This document shows positions 1-9,980 of a DNA stretch of 64,000 nt, in pieces (position 1 is the first letter of the stretch; each line of letters opens with the position of its first letter). The stretch is from Paraferrimonas sedimenticola (GTDB lineage Bacteria > Pseudomonadota > Gammaproteobacteria > Enterobacterales > Shewanellaceae), in assembly GCF_002282855.1 (NCBI RefSeq), contig NZ_NRIR01000005.1:186001-250000 (forward strand). The letters run 5' to 3'. Under the pieces are notes generated by a model. That model was not told where the DNA came from. It saw only the letters and a program-made list of their open reading frames with translations, and searched no databases. The position numbers were made by a program, and so were the translations under genes.

Positions 1-760
1 GAGTGGCGAGATCTTCGTCTTCAATGAAACCGTTTAGACCAAGGGTCAGTTTGGGTGTGGCTTCAAAGCGCATGCCTGCGCCTGCCAACATTTGCTTGCC
101 GTACTTAGAAAGCCCTTGCGAGCCTCCGCGGCCTTCAAGGCCAACAACCAGCGAAACTGTGTCTCTCATCCAACCGACATAACCGTTTACGATGTCGCCT
201 TGTGGCTCGCCACTCTTGTGCTTGCCTTCGTAGGAATACGACACGCCGTAAACTAAATGATCGAATTCGGCTTCGTATTTGATGGTGTTCTCTTGGTCGC
301 CAGCTTCACCGGTTTCAACGGCTTTGTTGAAGGTAAGGTCACCATAGTGATCGTATTTATCGAATGCGGTATCGGTTAATCCCAGCTGTATCCATTGGTT
401 ATCGTTGAATACATAACCCACGTACATTTTGTCGATAGCCAATTCAAATTCGCCATCGCCACCACGCCAGTTGCGGCGCTGATAATCCAATTCCAAACGG
501 TAGATATAGTTACTGCGTTGTCCCAATATCCCCATGGTTGCTCGGCTATCGTCTACGTAGCCTTTGGTGTCGTAAAACTCGTTAAAGTTGTAGTTTGGAT
601 CGGTGCCAAAGTGTCCGCCAACTCCAACTTCGCCATACAAACGTAGGTAATCACCATTGTCACTCTCTTGAAGTGTTACAGCGCTGGCTGAACTAGCACA
701 AAACAAGGTAGTTAAAGCGATTGCAACGGCTGTTTTTCTTAGCATCGCAGATATTTCCAT
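1..760 (-). CDS. Porin, outer membrane beta-barrel (3' end cut by window)
   Basis: The reverse strand is open from an ATG at 760 to the window edge, giving the first 253 residues of a secreted protein. A signal peptide of about 27 residues ends in an ASA cleavage motif, followed by YGEVGVGGHF and many alternating aromatic/polar strands, as in gammaproteobacterial general porins of about 330-380 residues. It should form a trimeric diffusion pore in the outer membrane. An AAGG sequence 8 bases upstream supports the ATG at 760; a second in-frame ATG at 745 would also leave a normal signal peptide. The C-terminal strand lies outside the window, so substrate type cannot be judged. Confidence 0.8.
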   Translation of the reverse strand, partial: MEISAMLRKTAVAIALTTLFCASSASAVTLQESDNGDYLRLYGEVGVGGHFGTDPNYNFNEFYDTKGYVDDSRATMGILGQRSNYIYRLELDYQRRNWRGGDGEFELAIDKMYVGYVFNDNQWIQLGLTDTAFDKYDHYGDLTFNKAVETGEAGDQENTIKYEAEFDHLVYGVSYSYEGKHKSGEPQGDIVNGYVGWMRDTVSLVVGLEGRGGSQGLSKYGKQMLAGAGMRFEATPKLTLGLNGFIEDEDLAT

Positions 761-1673
761 TTAATAAACCTTGGCCAACCGAATGCGTGGCAAGGTTCTG
801 ATTTATTAATGATTTACGTGAGGTTAATCGCTAGGAGAGGAAGAAAAAGAGTGCCTTGGTTTGCAAAAAAAGCGATGTTTCGCAATCACTTAGGATAAAC
901 AAGGGTTTCTTTGGAGATGTGTTAATGAAAATGCTGCGCCAATTGTTGGGCATTCGTTGATATTTTAGCCATCAAATTAAGCGTAAAAAGCAGTCGGTAA
1001 CAAACACTCTAAAAATAGAGTACGCGCTAAACGCTATGAGCCTACAATTTCAAAACACTGTCCCACTTTCTTATTATATAAACACCTTTAAATTAACGAG
1101 GCTAGGCTAGATAAGTCACACTTCTAAGGCAAGAATAAAAAAGTGATTTTCATCCCATAAGAAGCACAGATAAAAAAAGTCTTTAAAATACAAGAAGATA
1201 ATGAGCTATTTTGCTATTTGTTAACTATATTGATCGGAATTATTGTTTTTTGGTTAAGCGAGGCGGTTTGACTAAATTGTTTACGGTTATGACAGTTTGA
1301 TGAGAAAAATAGTTCCTCCGCAAACCTCTGTTATTAATAGATAATTGCCAATTAATTAATTAGCGTTAGTGCAATCTTGGCTATCAGGTTGGATTATTTG
1401 CATAAGAGGGTTAGGCGATATATTAATCGACCTATTAGCTAACAAATAAAACACATGCCTACAATGGATCACACGTGTGTAACAAGTGTTAAAAAAAAGA
1501 AACCTTCTTCATTCGAGTGTTTTTATTAGATTGAACCGCCTCACAGAACTGTGGATTGGTTTCTCTTGTAGGAAAAGACAATTGAAAGTGCGGTTGAACA
1601 AAAGCTAGACAGTGGTTGAAATATCTGCTGTGTAAAAAATAATCATATATATAGGCTGAAGACAGCGCTTGAC

Positions 1674-1709
1674 GGATACTCCAGTGACTCTGCGCTACTG
1701 AAGTATTCC
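1674..1709 (+). other. Imperfect hairpin upstream of TonB receptor
   Basis: GGATACTCCAGT at 1674-1685 pairs with ACTGAAGTATTCC at 1697-1709, giving about 11 base pairs with one bulged T, one mismatch and an 11-base loop. There is no T-run after it, so it is not an intrinsic terminator. It could be a leader structure or chance. Confidence 0.3.
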
Positions 1710-1855
1710 TGAAAGTGTATAGTCTTCTTTACAGTTGCGCTTAACAAGCCTTTTAAAAGGGTGTTCTTTTCTTAATCTCTGTCATTGTTTCGCAATCTTT
1801 GCTCTGTTAAATTTCACGCGCTTTTTACTGCTACCCCAAATTAGCGCAACAGGGG

Positions 1856-1883
1856 TTGACCGTCGGTAACAGGCGAATAACAA
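1856..1883 (+). promoter_or_regulatory. Possible sigma-70 promoter of the first TonB receptor
   Basis: TTGACC at 1856-1861 and TAACAA at 1878-1883 are separated by 16 bases and lie about 38 bases before the start codon at 1921. The -35 is good and the -10 is weak. Other A+T-rich -10 candidates exist nearby, so this is tentative. Confidence 0.3.
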
Positions 1884-1920
1884 ATTCAATAATATTTCTA
1901 CAGGGTTAGGATAGAGAACT

Positions 1921-4900
1921 ATGACTAAGGGAAATAAGCGCCTTAGCCAGTTAGCGGTAGCTACCTGTCTTGCATTAGGTGTTGCTCTTCCATCATTTGC
2001 CAGCGAAACAGCTTCCAACATTCGCGGTCAAATTGTCTCAACCGACGGCGTTGCTGTAACCGACGCCAAAATCACCATCATTCATGGACCAACCGGAACC
2101 ACCACTGAACTGAAGGTTAACGAGCAAGGTAATTTCGTAGCACGTGGTCTTCGTGTTGGTGGTCCTTACACCATCGTGGTTGACTCTGACAGTCACCAAG
2201 ATGACATGGCGGAAAACATCTACCTAAACTTGGGTGAAACTCTGCGTTTCACTCGCGAATTGAGCGATGCTACTGCGATTGAGCGCATTGCCGTTGTTGG
2301 CAGCAGAATTCCACTTCAAGGCGCCGGTTCTAACAGTGAATTCAGTGCCAAAGACATCGCCAATGCCCCAGGCATTAGCCGCGATCTTAAAGACGTGGTT
2401 CGCCAAAACCCATTTGCGGTAGTCGGTGAAGACGGTATTTCACTATCAGTTGCTGGTCTGAACCCTAGATTCAACACTTTCGTGGTTGATGGTGTTCAAC
2501 AGAATGATGACTTTGGTTTGAACTCAAACGGTTATCCAACTCAGCGTTCTCCAATCTCGATTGAAGCGGTTGAAAGTGTGGCTCTTAACACTGCGCCTTT
2601 CTCTGTTAAATACGGTGGCTTTACCGGCGCGCAAATCAACGCGGTAACCAAGTCGGGTACCAACGAAGTTAAAGGCTCTGTGTTCTACGAGTTCACCGGC
2701 GACCAACTGGCGGGTAACGGTTATCACCCAGATGACGGACGCAAGCTAGAGCAGCAATTTGAAGAAACCACTTGGGGTGGCTCAGTAGGTTTGCCGCTGA
2801 TCAAAGACAAGTTGTTCTTCTTTGGTTCGTACGAGAACTTCGATGCACCAAAAAGCGCCGAATGGGGCCCTGATGGTTCTGGTTTTGCAAACAAGAGCAA
2901 CGTCACCCAAGATCAGTTGGACGAGGTTCGTGAGATCGCCGAGCGTATCTACGGCTTGAACAACATCGGTGATTACAACGCCAACCCAGTCGAAAAGGAC
3001 GAGAAAATTCTTGCCAAAGTCGACTGGAACGTCAACGACGACCACCGCGTAGCGCTGACCTATCAGCAAACCACTGGTAACGTGACCATTGGCACCAGTG
3101 ACGACGCTCGTGACTTGAACTTGTCGACTAACTGGTACGACAAAGAAGAAATTCTCAAGACCTACGCCTTCAACCTGTACTCAGATTGGAACGAGAACTT
3201 CACCTCTGAGTTCAAAGTCGCTTATAAAGACGTGACCTCTCGTCGCAACCCTGTGACCCCAAACAATATGGGTCAGGTTGAGGTGAAAACTGGCACAGGC
3301 ACCATTGTTTTCGGTACCGAAGAAAGCACTCACGCCAATGAATTGGACAACCAAAACCTAGAAATTCGTTTTGTGGGTAACTACTTGGTTGGCGATCATG
3401 AAATTGTATTTGGTTTCCAACACAACGACTTAGACGTGTACAACGTCTACGGTCGCCACACTATGGGAACTTGGTCGTTTGACTCAATCGAAGATTTCGA
3501 AAATGGCGTGGTTGAGAACTTTGAGTATCAAAACCACGAATCCGGTGACAAGCGTCGAGTGGGTGCCAACTGGAGCATGACCACCACTGCCTTGTTTATC
3601 GAAGACATTTGGTCTCCAATGCTAGACTTGGATGTTAACTTTGGTGTGCGCTACGAGACCATTGGTCAAAAGACTGCACCAGATGTTAACCAGAACTTCG
3701 TTGATCGCTACGGCTTTGCCAACAATGCAACCTTCGATGGCAAAGACCTGATTTTGCCTCGCGTTGGCTTTAAGTATTACTTCAATGATGACCTAACCTT
3801 CAAAGGCGGTATCGGTCGCTACAGCGGTGGTTCACCAAACGTTTGGATGTCTAACAGCTTCACCAACGACGGTCAGCGCGTATTGGCCTACAACGGTGGC
3901 TGGCAGCCAGAGTTCGGTTTGCCTGACTTCACTAAGCCACCTCAAGGCGCGCAAGATGCGCTAATGGGCGGTGACGGTAACATCAATACCATCGATCCAA
4001 ACTTCAAAATGCCTTCTGATTGGCGTATGAGCTTGGGCTTTGACTCGACGTTGGATCTTGGCTTTATGGGCGAAGACTGGAGCCTAAGCGGTGAAGCACT
4101 ATACATCGAGCGTCAAAACGACGTTCGTTGGGTAGACTTAGCTCGCCGTGTGGTGAACATCGACGATACCGGTCGCGTGGTGTACGAAACTTATGACCCT
4201 CTGACTGGTGAAGTAGGTACTGACCGTTACGATCTAATGCTGACCAATGCTCTAGAAGATGGTTCTAGCCAGAACTTGAGCTTGGCGCTTTCAAAAGAAT
4301 GGGATAGCGGTTTCCGTATTCGCGGTACCTATGCCTTTAACAAGATCAAAGAAGGTAACCAAGGTTCATCGTCGACTGCTGAGTCTAACTTCCAGTACAC
4401 TCCAGTTCAGTACGACCGCAACGGCACCACTCTAGGTCCAGGTAACTACGAAACGCCACATCGTTTCACCTTGACCGCGGGCTATGATCGCGAGTTCTTT
4501 GACGGCTACAACACTGGTTTCAACCTGTTCTACGAAGCACGCAGCGGTCGTCCTTTGACTTGGGTACTTGGCTCTTACCGCGATGGCGACTTGGGTGACC
4601 AGTCTCGCTTCAACAGTTCAAGCTACTACCTGCCTTACATCCCAACTGGTGCGGATGATAAGAACGTTGAGTATGGCTATGGCCTGACTTACGACGACTT
4701 CATGGCTGCGGTTAATGAGCTGGGTCTTGGCAAGTACGCGGGCCAGATCATTCCAAAAGGTACTAGCGAACAGCCTTGGGTACACAGCCTAGACTTCCGC
4801 TTCACTCAAGAAGTTCCTGGTTTCACCAAGGAGCACAAAGGTGTTCTTTACTTCGACATCAAGAACGTGCTGAATTTGGTCAACAAAGACTGGGGCCATG

Positions 4901-5079
4901 TGAAGTATCAGAGCTTTGGTTCGAAGAAGTTGGTTGACTACGACTACGATCCAGAAACAGGCGTTTACACCTACTCTGTACCTTATGGTCAAGACGGCCT
5001 TGAGACTCAGAACTGGAATACTTACGACTTGAACAAGTCGACTTGGCAGCTAAAAGTGGGCGTACGCTACGTCTTCTAA
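1921..5079 (+). CDS. Oar-like TonB-dependent receptor, first of a tandem pair
   Basis: This 1052-residue outer membrane protein has a signal peptide ending near residue 27, a carboxypeptidase-regulatory-like beta-sandwich (about 30-110), a plug domain (about 125-240, with VVDGV and the run ending in VTKSG) and a large beta-barrel ending in a terminal Phe (RYVF). The layout matches the Oar family of TonB-dependent transporters, which are energised by TonB-ExbBD; the ligand is unknown and peptide or glycan uptake is only an inference. A close paralogue follows at 5296. Codon use is strongly biased to AAC, GGT, CGT/CGC and TTC, suggesting high expression. A strong terminator follows. Confidence 0.88.
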   Translation: MTKGNKRLSQLAVATCLALGVALPSFASETASNIRGQIVSTDGVAVTDAKITIIHGPTGTTTELKVNEQGNFVARGLRVGGPYTIVVDSDSHQDDMAENIYLNLGETLRFTRELSDATAIERIAVVGSRIPLQGAGSNSEFSAKDIANAPGISRDLKDVVRQNPFAVVGEDGISLSVAGLNPRFNTFVVDGVQQNDDFGLNSNGYPTQRSPISIEAVESVALNTAPFSVKYGGFTGAQINAVTKSGTNEVKGSVFYEFTGDQLAGNGYHPDDGRKLEQQFEETTWGGSVGLPLIKDKLFFFGSYENFDAPKSAEWGPDGSGFANKSNVTQDQLDEVREIAERIYGLNNIGDYNANPVEKDEKILAKVDWNVNDDHRVALTYQQTTGNVTIGTSDDARDLNLSTNWYDKEEILKTYAFNLYSDWNENFTSEFKVAYKDVTSRRNPVTPNNMGQVEVKTGTGTIVFGTEESTHANELDNQNLEIRFVGNYLVGDHEIVFGFQHNDLDVYNVYGRHTMGTWSFDSIEDFENGVVENFEYQNHESGDKRRVGANWSMTTTALFIEDIWSPMLDLDVNFGVRYETIGQKTAPDVNQNFVDRYGFANNATFDGKDLILPRVGFKYYFNDDLTFKGGIGRYSGGSPNVWMSNSFTNDGQRVLAYNGGWQPEFGLPDFTKPPQGAQDALMGGDGNINTIDPNFKMPSDWRMSLGFDSTLDLGFMGEDWSLSGEALYIERQNDVRWVDLARRVVNIDDTGRVVYETYDPLTGEVGTDRYDLMLTNALEDGSSQNLSLALSKEWDSGFRIRGTYAFNKIKEGNQGSSSTAESNFQYTPVQYDRNGTTLGPGNYETPHRFTLTAGYDREFFDGYNTGFNLFYEARSGRPLTWVLGSYRDGDLGDQSRFNSSSYYLPYIPTGADDKNVEYGYGLTYDDFMAAVNELGLGKYAGQIIPKGTSEQPWVHSLDFRFTQEVPGFTKEHKGVLYFDIKNVLNLVNKDWGHVKYQSFGSKKLVDYDYDPETGVYTYSVPYGQDGLETQNWNTYDLNKSTWQLKVGVRYVF

Positions 5080-5105
5080 GCCAAACTCCAATTGAGTTTT
5101 CTCAA

Positions 5106-5138
5106 AAGCACCTAAGCTGAGCTTAGGTGCTTTTTTTT
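5106..5138 (+). terminator. Rho-independent terminator after first receptor
   Basis: AAGCACCTAAGC at 5106-5117 pairs perfectly with GCTTAGGTGCTT at 5121-5132 over a TGA loop and is followed by a T-run. The two receptor genes are therefore probably separate transcription units. Confidence 0.9.
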
Positions 5139-5295
5139 GTCTAGATTTCAGGCCTTTCACAAAAATGTAACTACACTGTTATCTGAGTGTTATCACTCTG
5201 AGCGAAAGTATTGCTTATCACTAAATTAGCCGTAAGAGCGGATGGGCAACACAGCTCGAAGTGAATACCCAAAATCACTATGTAACAGGGATACG

Positions 5296-8200
5296 ATGAT
5301 GAAAGCGAAACTCAATCGGGTTAGCGCCATTGCGCTAGCTACGTGTCTTGCCATCGGTTCAGCCGTGCCAGTGATGGCCGCTGAAACGGCGTCCACCATT
5401 CGAGGTTCTATTACCGGCCCTAATGGCGAAGCCGTAACCGACGCCAAACTCACTATTATTCACGGTCCAACCGGCACTGTCACCGAGCTTACCGTTAACG
5501 ACGAAGGTAACTTTACTGCTCGTGGTCTGCGCGTTGGTGGTCCATACACAATTGTCGTGGACTCGGATGAGTTCCAAGACGACTTAGCAGAAAACATATT
5601 TTTGAATCTGGGTGAGACCCTCAGGTTCAATCGACAATTGAGCGATGTTCAAGCGGTTGAGCGGATTACTGTGGTCGGCAGTAGTACCCAGTATTACGCG
5701 CTAAATGGTGGCAGTAACAGCGAATTCAGTCGCCAGGATATTGATAATGCCCCTGGTTTAAACCGCGACTTGAAAGACGTGGTGCGCCAAAACCCAATGG
5801 CGGTGATCGGCAACGATGGTATTTCGTTGAGTGTCGCTGGTATTAACCCTCGCTTTAACAGTTTCGTAGTCGACGGGGTATCCCAAAACGATGATTTTGG
5901 TTTGAACTCTAACGGCTATCCTACCCAACGTTCACCTATTTCCATTGACGCGGTTGAAAGTGTTGCGTTGAATACTTCACCGTATTCTGTGAAGTACGGT
6001 GGTTTTTCTGGTGCTCAGATTAATGCGGTGACCAAGTCCGGTACCAATGAAGTGAAGGGCAGTTTGTTTTACGAGTTCACCGGCGATCAGCTGGCCGGCA
6101 AAGGTGTTTCACAGGACGAAGAACGAAAAGACATTGAGCAAGATTTCAAGGAAACGACATGGGGCGGCACCATTGGATTTCCACTTGTCAAAGATAAGCT
6201 GTTTTTCTTCGGTTCCTACGAAAACTTTGACTCGCCGCAACGCACTATTTGGGGCCCAGCCGGCGCTGGCTTCCCTAACTCAACTTCGTTCACCGTTGAT
6301 CAGTACAATGAAGTGTTGGGCATAGCTAAAGACGTTTATGGTCTGGATAATATTGGTGTATTCGATGGCCGTGCTCAGGAAAAAGACCAAAAAATCCTTG
6401 CGAAAATCGACTGGAATATAACAGACGACCATCGAGCCGCATTTACCTATCAGAACACCAAGGGTAACGTCACTAACGCTACCACTGAACGCAGTAACTC
6501 GCTTCGATTGTCCAGTTATTGGTATGACAAAGAAGAAATCCTCAATTCTTACTCGTTGAACTTTTATTCCGATTGGACCACTGACTTCACCACCGAATTA
6601 AAAATTGCATACAAGGATACTAAGTCCAATCGAAATCCGGTCACCAATACCGGCCTTGGTCAGGTGGAAATCAGTCGCGATGCGCTGGGCGACCCGGCTG
6701 ATACGAACAATCTGACGTTCGGTACCGAACGCTCAAGTCACTCAAACGTGTTGAGCAACAATACTCTGGAAATCCGTTTCGTCGGTGATTACCTGATAGG
6801 CGATCACGAACTGGGTTTTGGTTTCCAGTATAACGACGTGGAAGTGTTCAACTTGTTCATGCAAGATTCCCTCGGTACTTGGGAATTCAACACCATCGAT
6901 GATTTTAGGAACAAAACTGTCGGGCGATTTGGGTATCAGAACACTGAATCAGGTAACCCAAATGATGCGGCTGCCAAGTTTAATCTAAAAACCTTAGCCT
7001 TGTTTGCGGAAGATAAGTGGCTGCTAACAGATGACTTTGAATTGACCTTTGGCCTGCGATATGAACGATTTAGCATGTCCGACTCTCCATCGTTCAATCA
7101 GAACTTTTTTGACCGATATGGATTCGCTAACAACGCCACTTTTGATGGAAAGGACTTAATTCTTCCTCGAGTTGGTTTCACTTGGTACCTCACTGATGAG
7201 TTCACACTGAAAGGTGGGGTAGGGCGATTCAGTGGCGGTTACCCAAATGTATGGATGTCTAATAGCTTCTCTAACGACGGTATCCGTGTATTGCGGATGG
7301 ACAACCCCGCCTTCCCTGATACCAACTGGGATCCAAACTGGAACCTAGACTTTGCTAACGTGCCACCAGAGGCTCAAGCTCTGCTAGTCGGCGGAGACGG
7401 TAACGTAAACGCGCTTGACCCGAACTTTAAAATGCCATCGGATCTGCGCGCTAGTTTAGGGTTTGACTGGACGGTGGATATCCCTGTACTAGGTGACGAA
7501 TGGTACGTAGGTGGTGAATACCTGCACATTCAGAAAGAAAACGACGTGACCTGGGTGGATTTGGCGCGTAGGCCTGTCGATGTCAACTTCGCTGGACGTG
7601 TAATCTATGAAACATACGACGGTAAGTTACCCGAAGGGATGGACTCACCGACCAATCGATATGACTTGCTCCTGACCAACGCCGAACAAGATGGTAAGAG
7701 CCAGACGTTAACATTCACTTTAGCCAAGAGCTGGGATAACGGCATTCGCTTCCGTACTAGCTACGCTTGGAATAAAGTAACTGAAGGTAACCAAGGTTCA
7801 TCTTCAACTGCAACGTCGAACTTCCAGTTCCCACTCACTCAGTTTGACCGTAATGGGACGACATTAGGCCCTGGTGTCTATGAAGTGCCTCACCGATTTG
7901 TGACAACGCTAGGCTACGATACCGAGTTTTTCGATGGGTATAAAACTGGATTTAACCTGTTCTTCGAAGCCAAAGCAGGCCACCCTTTGAGCTGGGTACT
8001 TAGTAGCTTCCGTGACGGAGATCATGGAGACCAGGCGTCGTTCAATTCGTCGAATGCCTACCTACCATACATTCCGACCGGTCCTGACGATCCTAATGTG
8101 TCCTACTCTGGTGGTTTGACCTACGAGGACTTCAAGCAGACCCTGGATTCGCTCGGATTAAGTAAATATGCTGGTCAAATTATTCCCAAAGGGACCAGTC

Positions 8201-8526
8201 AGCAACCTTGGACTCGACAGTTAGATTTTCGATTTACCCAAGAATTGCCGGGCTTTATGGATGATCACAAAGGTGTTGTCTACTTTGATATCAAAAACGT
8301 ATTGAATCTGCTGAATAAGGATTGGGGTTGGGTTCGCTATGAGCGCTTCGCCTCCAAAACTTTGGTGGATCATACCTATGATCCAAACGGCGGACCAAAT
8401 GGAGATGGTATGTACACCTACTCTCCAGCATTTGGTCGACCCGCTAACGAGTTCAACAACTGGAGTACGTACGATATTCGACGTTCAACTTGGCAAATGA
8501 AAGTCGGTATACGTTACGTCTTTTAA
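5296..8526 (+). CDS. Oar-like TonB-dependent receptor, second of a tandem pair
   Basis: This is a paralogue of the preceding receptor with the same order: signal peptide, carboxypeptidase-regulatory-like domain, plug and beta-barrel ending in RYVF. I start it at the ATG at 5296, which has AGGG five bases upstream and gives a signal peptide aligning with that of the first copy; the reading frame is open further upstream but would add an implausible N-terminal tail. That gives 1076 residues. Long stretches are nearly identical to copy one, such as the plug region and a segment containing DGKDLILPRVGF. Codon choice is much less biased than in copy one (CGA, AAT and TTA occur often), suggesting lower expression or a different history. 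Confidence 0.87.
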   Translation: MMKAKLNRVSAIALATCLAIGSAVPVMAAETASTIRGSITGPNGEAVTDAKLTIIHGPTGTVTELTVNDEGNFTARGLRVGGPYTIVVDSDEFQDDLAENIFLNLGETLRFNRQLSDVQAVERITVVGSSTQYYALNGGSNSEFSRQDIDNAPGLNRDLKDVVRQNPMAVIGNDGISLSVAGINPRFNSFVVDGVSQNDDFGLNSNGYPTQRSPISIDAVESVALNTSPYSVKYGGFSGAQINAVTKSGTNEVKGSLFYEFTGDQLAGKGVSQDEERKDIEQDFKETTWGGTIGFPLVKDKLFFFGSYENFDSPQRTIWGPAGAGFPNSTSFTVDQYNEVLGIAKDVYGLDNIGVFDGRAQEKDQKILAKIDWNITDDHRAAFTYQNTKGNVTNATTERSNSLRLSSYWYDKEEILNSYSLNFYSDWTTDFTTELKIAYKDTKSNRNPVTNTGLGQVEISRDALGDPADTNNLTFGTERSSHSNVLSNNTLEIRFVGDYLIGDHELGFGFQYNDVEVFNLFMQDSLGTWEFNTIDDFRNKTVGRFGYQNTESGNPNDAAAKFNLKTLALFAEDKWLLTDDFELTFGLRYERFSMSDSPSFNQNFFDRYGFANNATFDGKDLILPRVGFTWYLTDEFTLKGGVGRFSGGYPNVWMSNSFSNDGIRVLRMDNPAFPDTNWDPNWNLDFANVPPEAQALLVGGDGNVNALDPNFKMPSDLRASLGFDWTVDIPVLGDEWYVGGEYLHIQKENDVTWVDLARRPVDVNFAGRVIYETYDGKLPEGMDSPTNRYDLLLTNAEQDGKSQTLTFTLAKSWDNGIRFRTSYAWNKVTEGNQGSSSTATSNFQFPLTQFDRNGTTLGPGVYEVPHRFVTTLGYDTEFFDGYKTGFNLFFEAKAGHPLSWVLSSFRDGDHGDQASFNSSNAYLPYIPTGPDDPNVSYSGGLTYEDFKQTLDSLGLSKYAGQIIPKGTSQQPWTRQLDFRFTQELPGFMDDHKGVVYFDIKNVLNLLNKDWGWVRYERFASKTLVDHTYDPNGGPNGDGMYTYSPAFGRPANEFNNWSTYDIRRSTWQMKVGIRYVF

Positions 8527-8544
8527 CCCTGTCGCAAGACAACA

Positions 8545-8577
8545 AAAAACCAGGCAGTGATTTGCCTGGTTTTTTTT
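8545..8577 (+). terminator. Rho-independent terminator after second receptor
   Basis: AAAACCAGGCA and TGCCTGGTTTT form a stem over a 6-base loop and run into a T-tract ending near 8577. Confidence 0.88.
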
Positions 8578-8591
8578 CCTCTGTTTACGAG

Positions 8592-8675
8592 TTAACTGAG
8601 ATAGGTCCAAACGCCTAAGGCTACGATGGCGCCAAAAATTACGATTAGCTCGGAATATTGATTCAACAATTTCAT
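8592..8675 (-). CDS. 27-residue single-span membrane peptide
   Basis: On the minus strand a 28-codon frame starts with ATG at 8675, six bases after a GGGAG ribosome-binding sequence, and stops with TAA at 8592. The peptide has a polar N-terminus (MKLLNQYSE), one hydrophobic helix of about 17 residues (ELIVIFGAIVALGVWTY) and a short end, the plan of small regulatory subunits of membrane complexes. I do not recognise the family. It stands alone between the receptor terminator and a divergently placed lipoprotein region, so no partner can be named from context. Confidence 0.5.
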   Translation of the reverse strand: MKLLNQYSELIVIFGAIVALGVWTYLS

Positions 8676-8794
8676 GGCCAGCTCCCTTTCTGAGTTAAAG
8701 CGCTTCGTTGCGAAGGCTTACTTTTATCCTAGCCAACAGAGGTTTATAGGGTTTTGATCCAGGTCACTATTGTGTGAATTTTGTTCGAAAGCGG

Positions 8795-9184
8795 TTAGTT
8801 CTGGCTGATATCGGACTGATACAGCATGGCGGTATAAGGCTTACTGGTACTCGAATTTAAATGACCTTTGAAACACAGGCGCTGCTCGCTACTGCAGCTA
8901 ACGCCATTGCTCAAAGTGAATACGCTGAGATCCGCGGCATCCCCTTGAGTGTTTTGTTTGACCCACTTGAGAATGGAATCTTGCGCCGCTTGGCCGAGAA
9001 ATATCTTAGTAAACTCCATGGATATGCCATAGCTATCGGCGCAAAAACCAGCGACGCGATCGCAGACTATGCCTGGTTCCGGGCTAAATATATCGCTGAC
9101 GCTAGGGCTGGGATCTGGCGTGTCGCAACCGGCCAAGACGGCGAGACTGATGCACAGTGAAGTGGTTTTTAATAGGCGATCCAT
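8795..9184 (-). CDS. Small cysteine-containing lipoprotein, unknown function
   Basis: The protein has 129 residues and a lipobox (LAGC) with the modified Cys at position 20, so it should be anchored in the inner or outer membrane. A low-complexity linker rich in Pro and Ser follows, then a short domain with four further cysteines (near 39, 47, 98 and 104) that could form two disulfides in the periplasm. AAGGAG lies upstream of the ATG at 9184. I do not recognise a family. A 99-residue frame on the opposite strand is treated as a shadow because it has no good start signal. Confidence 0.6.
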   Translation of the reverse strand: MDRLLKTTSLCISLAVLAGCDTPDPSPSVSDIFSPEPGIVCDRVAGFCADSYGISMEFTKIFLGQAAQDSILKWVKQNTQGDAADLSVFTLSNGVSCSSEQRLCFKGHLNSSTSKPYTAMLYQSDISQN

Positions 9185-9263
9185 AGCACGCTCCTTGTGT
9201 GGCTTGGCTTGAGTGAACTCCTATACTCAAGCATAGCTCAATTGGACCTATTTTGGGGTGGTT

Positions 9264-9707
9264 TTAATGGCTTTGCTTTTGGCCTAAGCGCATATTTTCA
9301 AAGGTAAACTGAATATGCTGAACAAAGCGTTCGGCCTTGCGTTTAAGCAGAGTTTCGTTTTGATAGGCGGCCACCACATCCCACAGCTTGGCGTTAATGT
9401 CTTCGTCTTCTGAATCCATCACGCTACCTTCGAACTGGGTTTGCAAATACTGCTCAACCAGGGCTTCGGTCGGTTCGAGCATATAGCCGCCAGTTAACTC
9501 GATGATTCCGGCGGTATTGGCGCGAATTAAGTTGGTGACAAAGCGCACACCTTCGCGGCGGCTGTCTGTCAGTGCATTCTGCACGAATTGGCTCAGCTCA
9601 ACTTCCAGTGCAACCTGTTCAGCTTCGCACAGCTCGTCCGGCTCAACCAAATCAGTTGTGCCTGGTTCGAAGTGAAATATGATTTCAGGTTTCAAATCTT
9701 TAATCAT
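9264..9707 (-). CDS. Unrecognised acidic cytoplasmic protein
   Basis: The 147-residue product has no signal peptide or membrane span. It is acidic in its first half and basic near the C-terminus, and mostly helical in composition. I do not recognise a domain. It lies downstream-facing to the lipoprotein gene on the same strand with an 80-base gap, so co-transcription is possible. Neighbours give no clue to its role. Confidence 0.55.
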   Translation of the reverse strand: MIKDLKPEIIFHFEPGTTDLVEPDELCEAEQVALEVELSQFVQNALTDSRREGVRFVTNLIRANTAGIIELTGGYMLEPTEALVEQYLQTQFEGSVMDSEDEDINAKLWDVVAAYQNETLLKRKAERFVQHIQFTFENMRLGQKQSH

Positions 9708-9980
9708 GGTTACATCTCAGCCAATTAATAAGGTTGGCGCATAATGCCGGTGCAAAGCTGAACGAACAATGATCTAAAGTTCCGCTTAAACGGATTGAAC
9801 TATGCCTGTTCAAAAGTGAAAGGCTAATATTAATGGGGATGGCGGTATGTGTTCTGGTTGTTACAGCTTGGTTGTTGCGCTGAAGGGTGTTTTGTTGAGG
9901 TTTCGATCGCCACTCTGGTAAGGTAAGTGCACGCGCTTCTGGAATAACAAGAAATCCTCAAGGGAATCAAAGGAACACCT

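Larger units (their letters stand above)
761..1920. other. Long A+T-rich gene-free region between a porin and a TonB receptor
   Basis: I see no convincing protein or RNA gene in these 1160 bases. The DNA is clearly richer in A+T than its surroundings. It must contain the promoter of the minus-strand porin and that of the plus-strand receptor. Visible details are a 10-base palindrome CACACGTGTG at 1470-1479 and an imperfect hairpin at 1674-1709. The length is unusual for this compact window and suggests either complex regulation of the two outer membrane genes or decayed sequence. Confidence 0.6.

Noticed and set aside
1921-8526. Vitamin B12 or iron receptor with riboswitch or Fur control
   Set aside because: Both proteins have the Oar-type architecture, and no B12-box or clear Fur box was seen upstream.
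8861-9160. 99-residue frame on the plus strand opposite the lipoprotein gene
   Set aside because: No ribosome-binding site and no recognisable domain, while the minus-strand frame has a clear lipobox and AAGGAG.
9833-9883. 16-codon hydrophobic frame beginning ATGGGGATGGCG
   Set aside because: Too short, weak ribosome-binding site and no supporting context.
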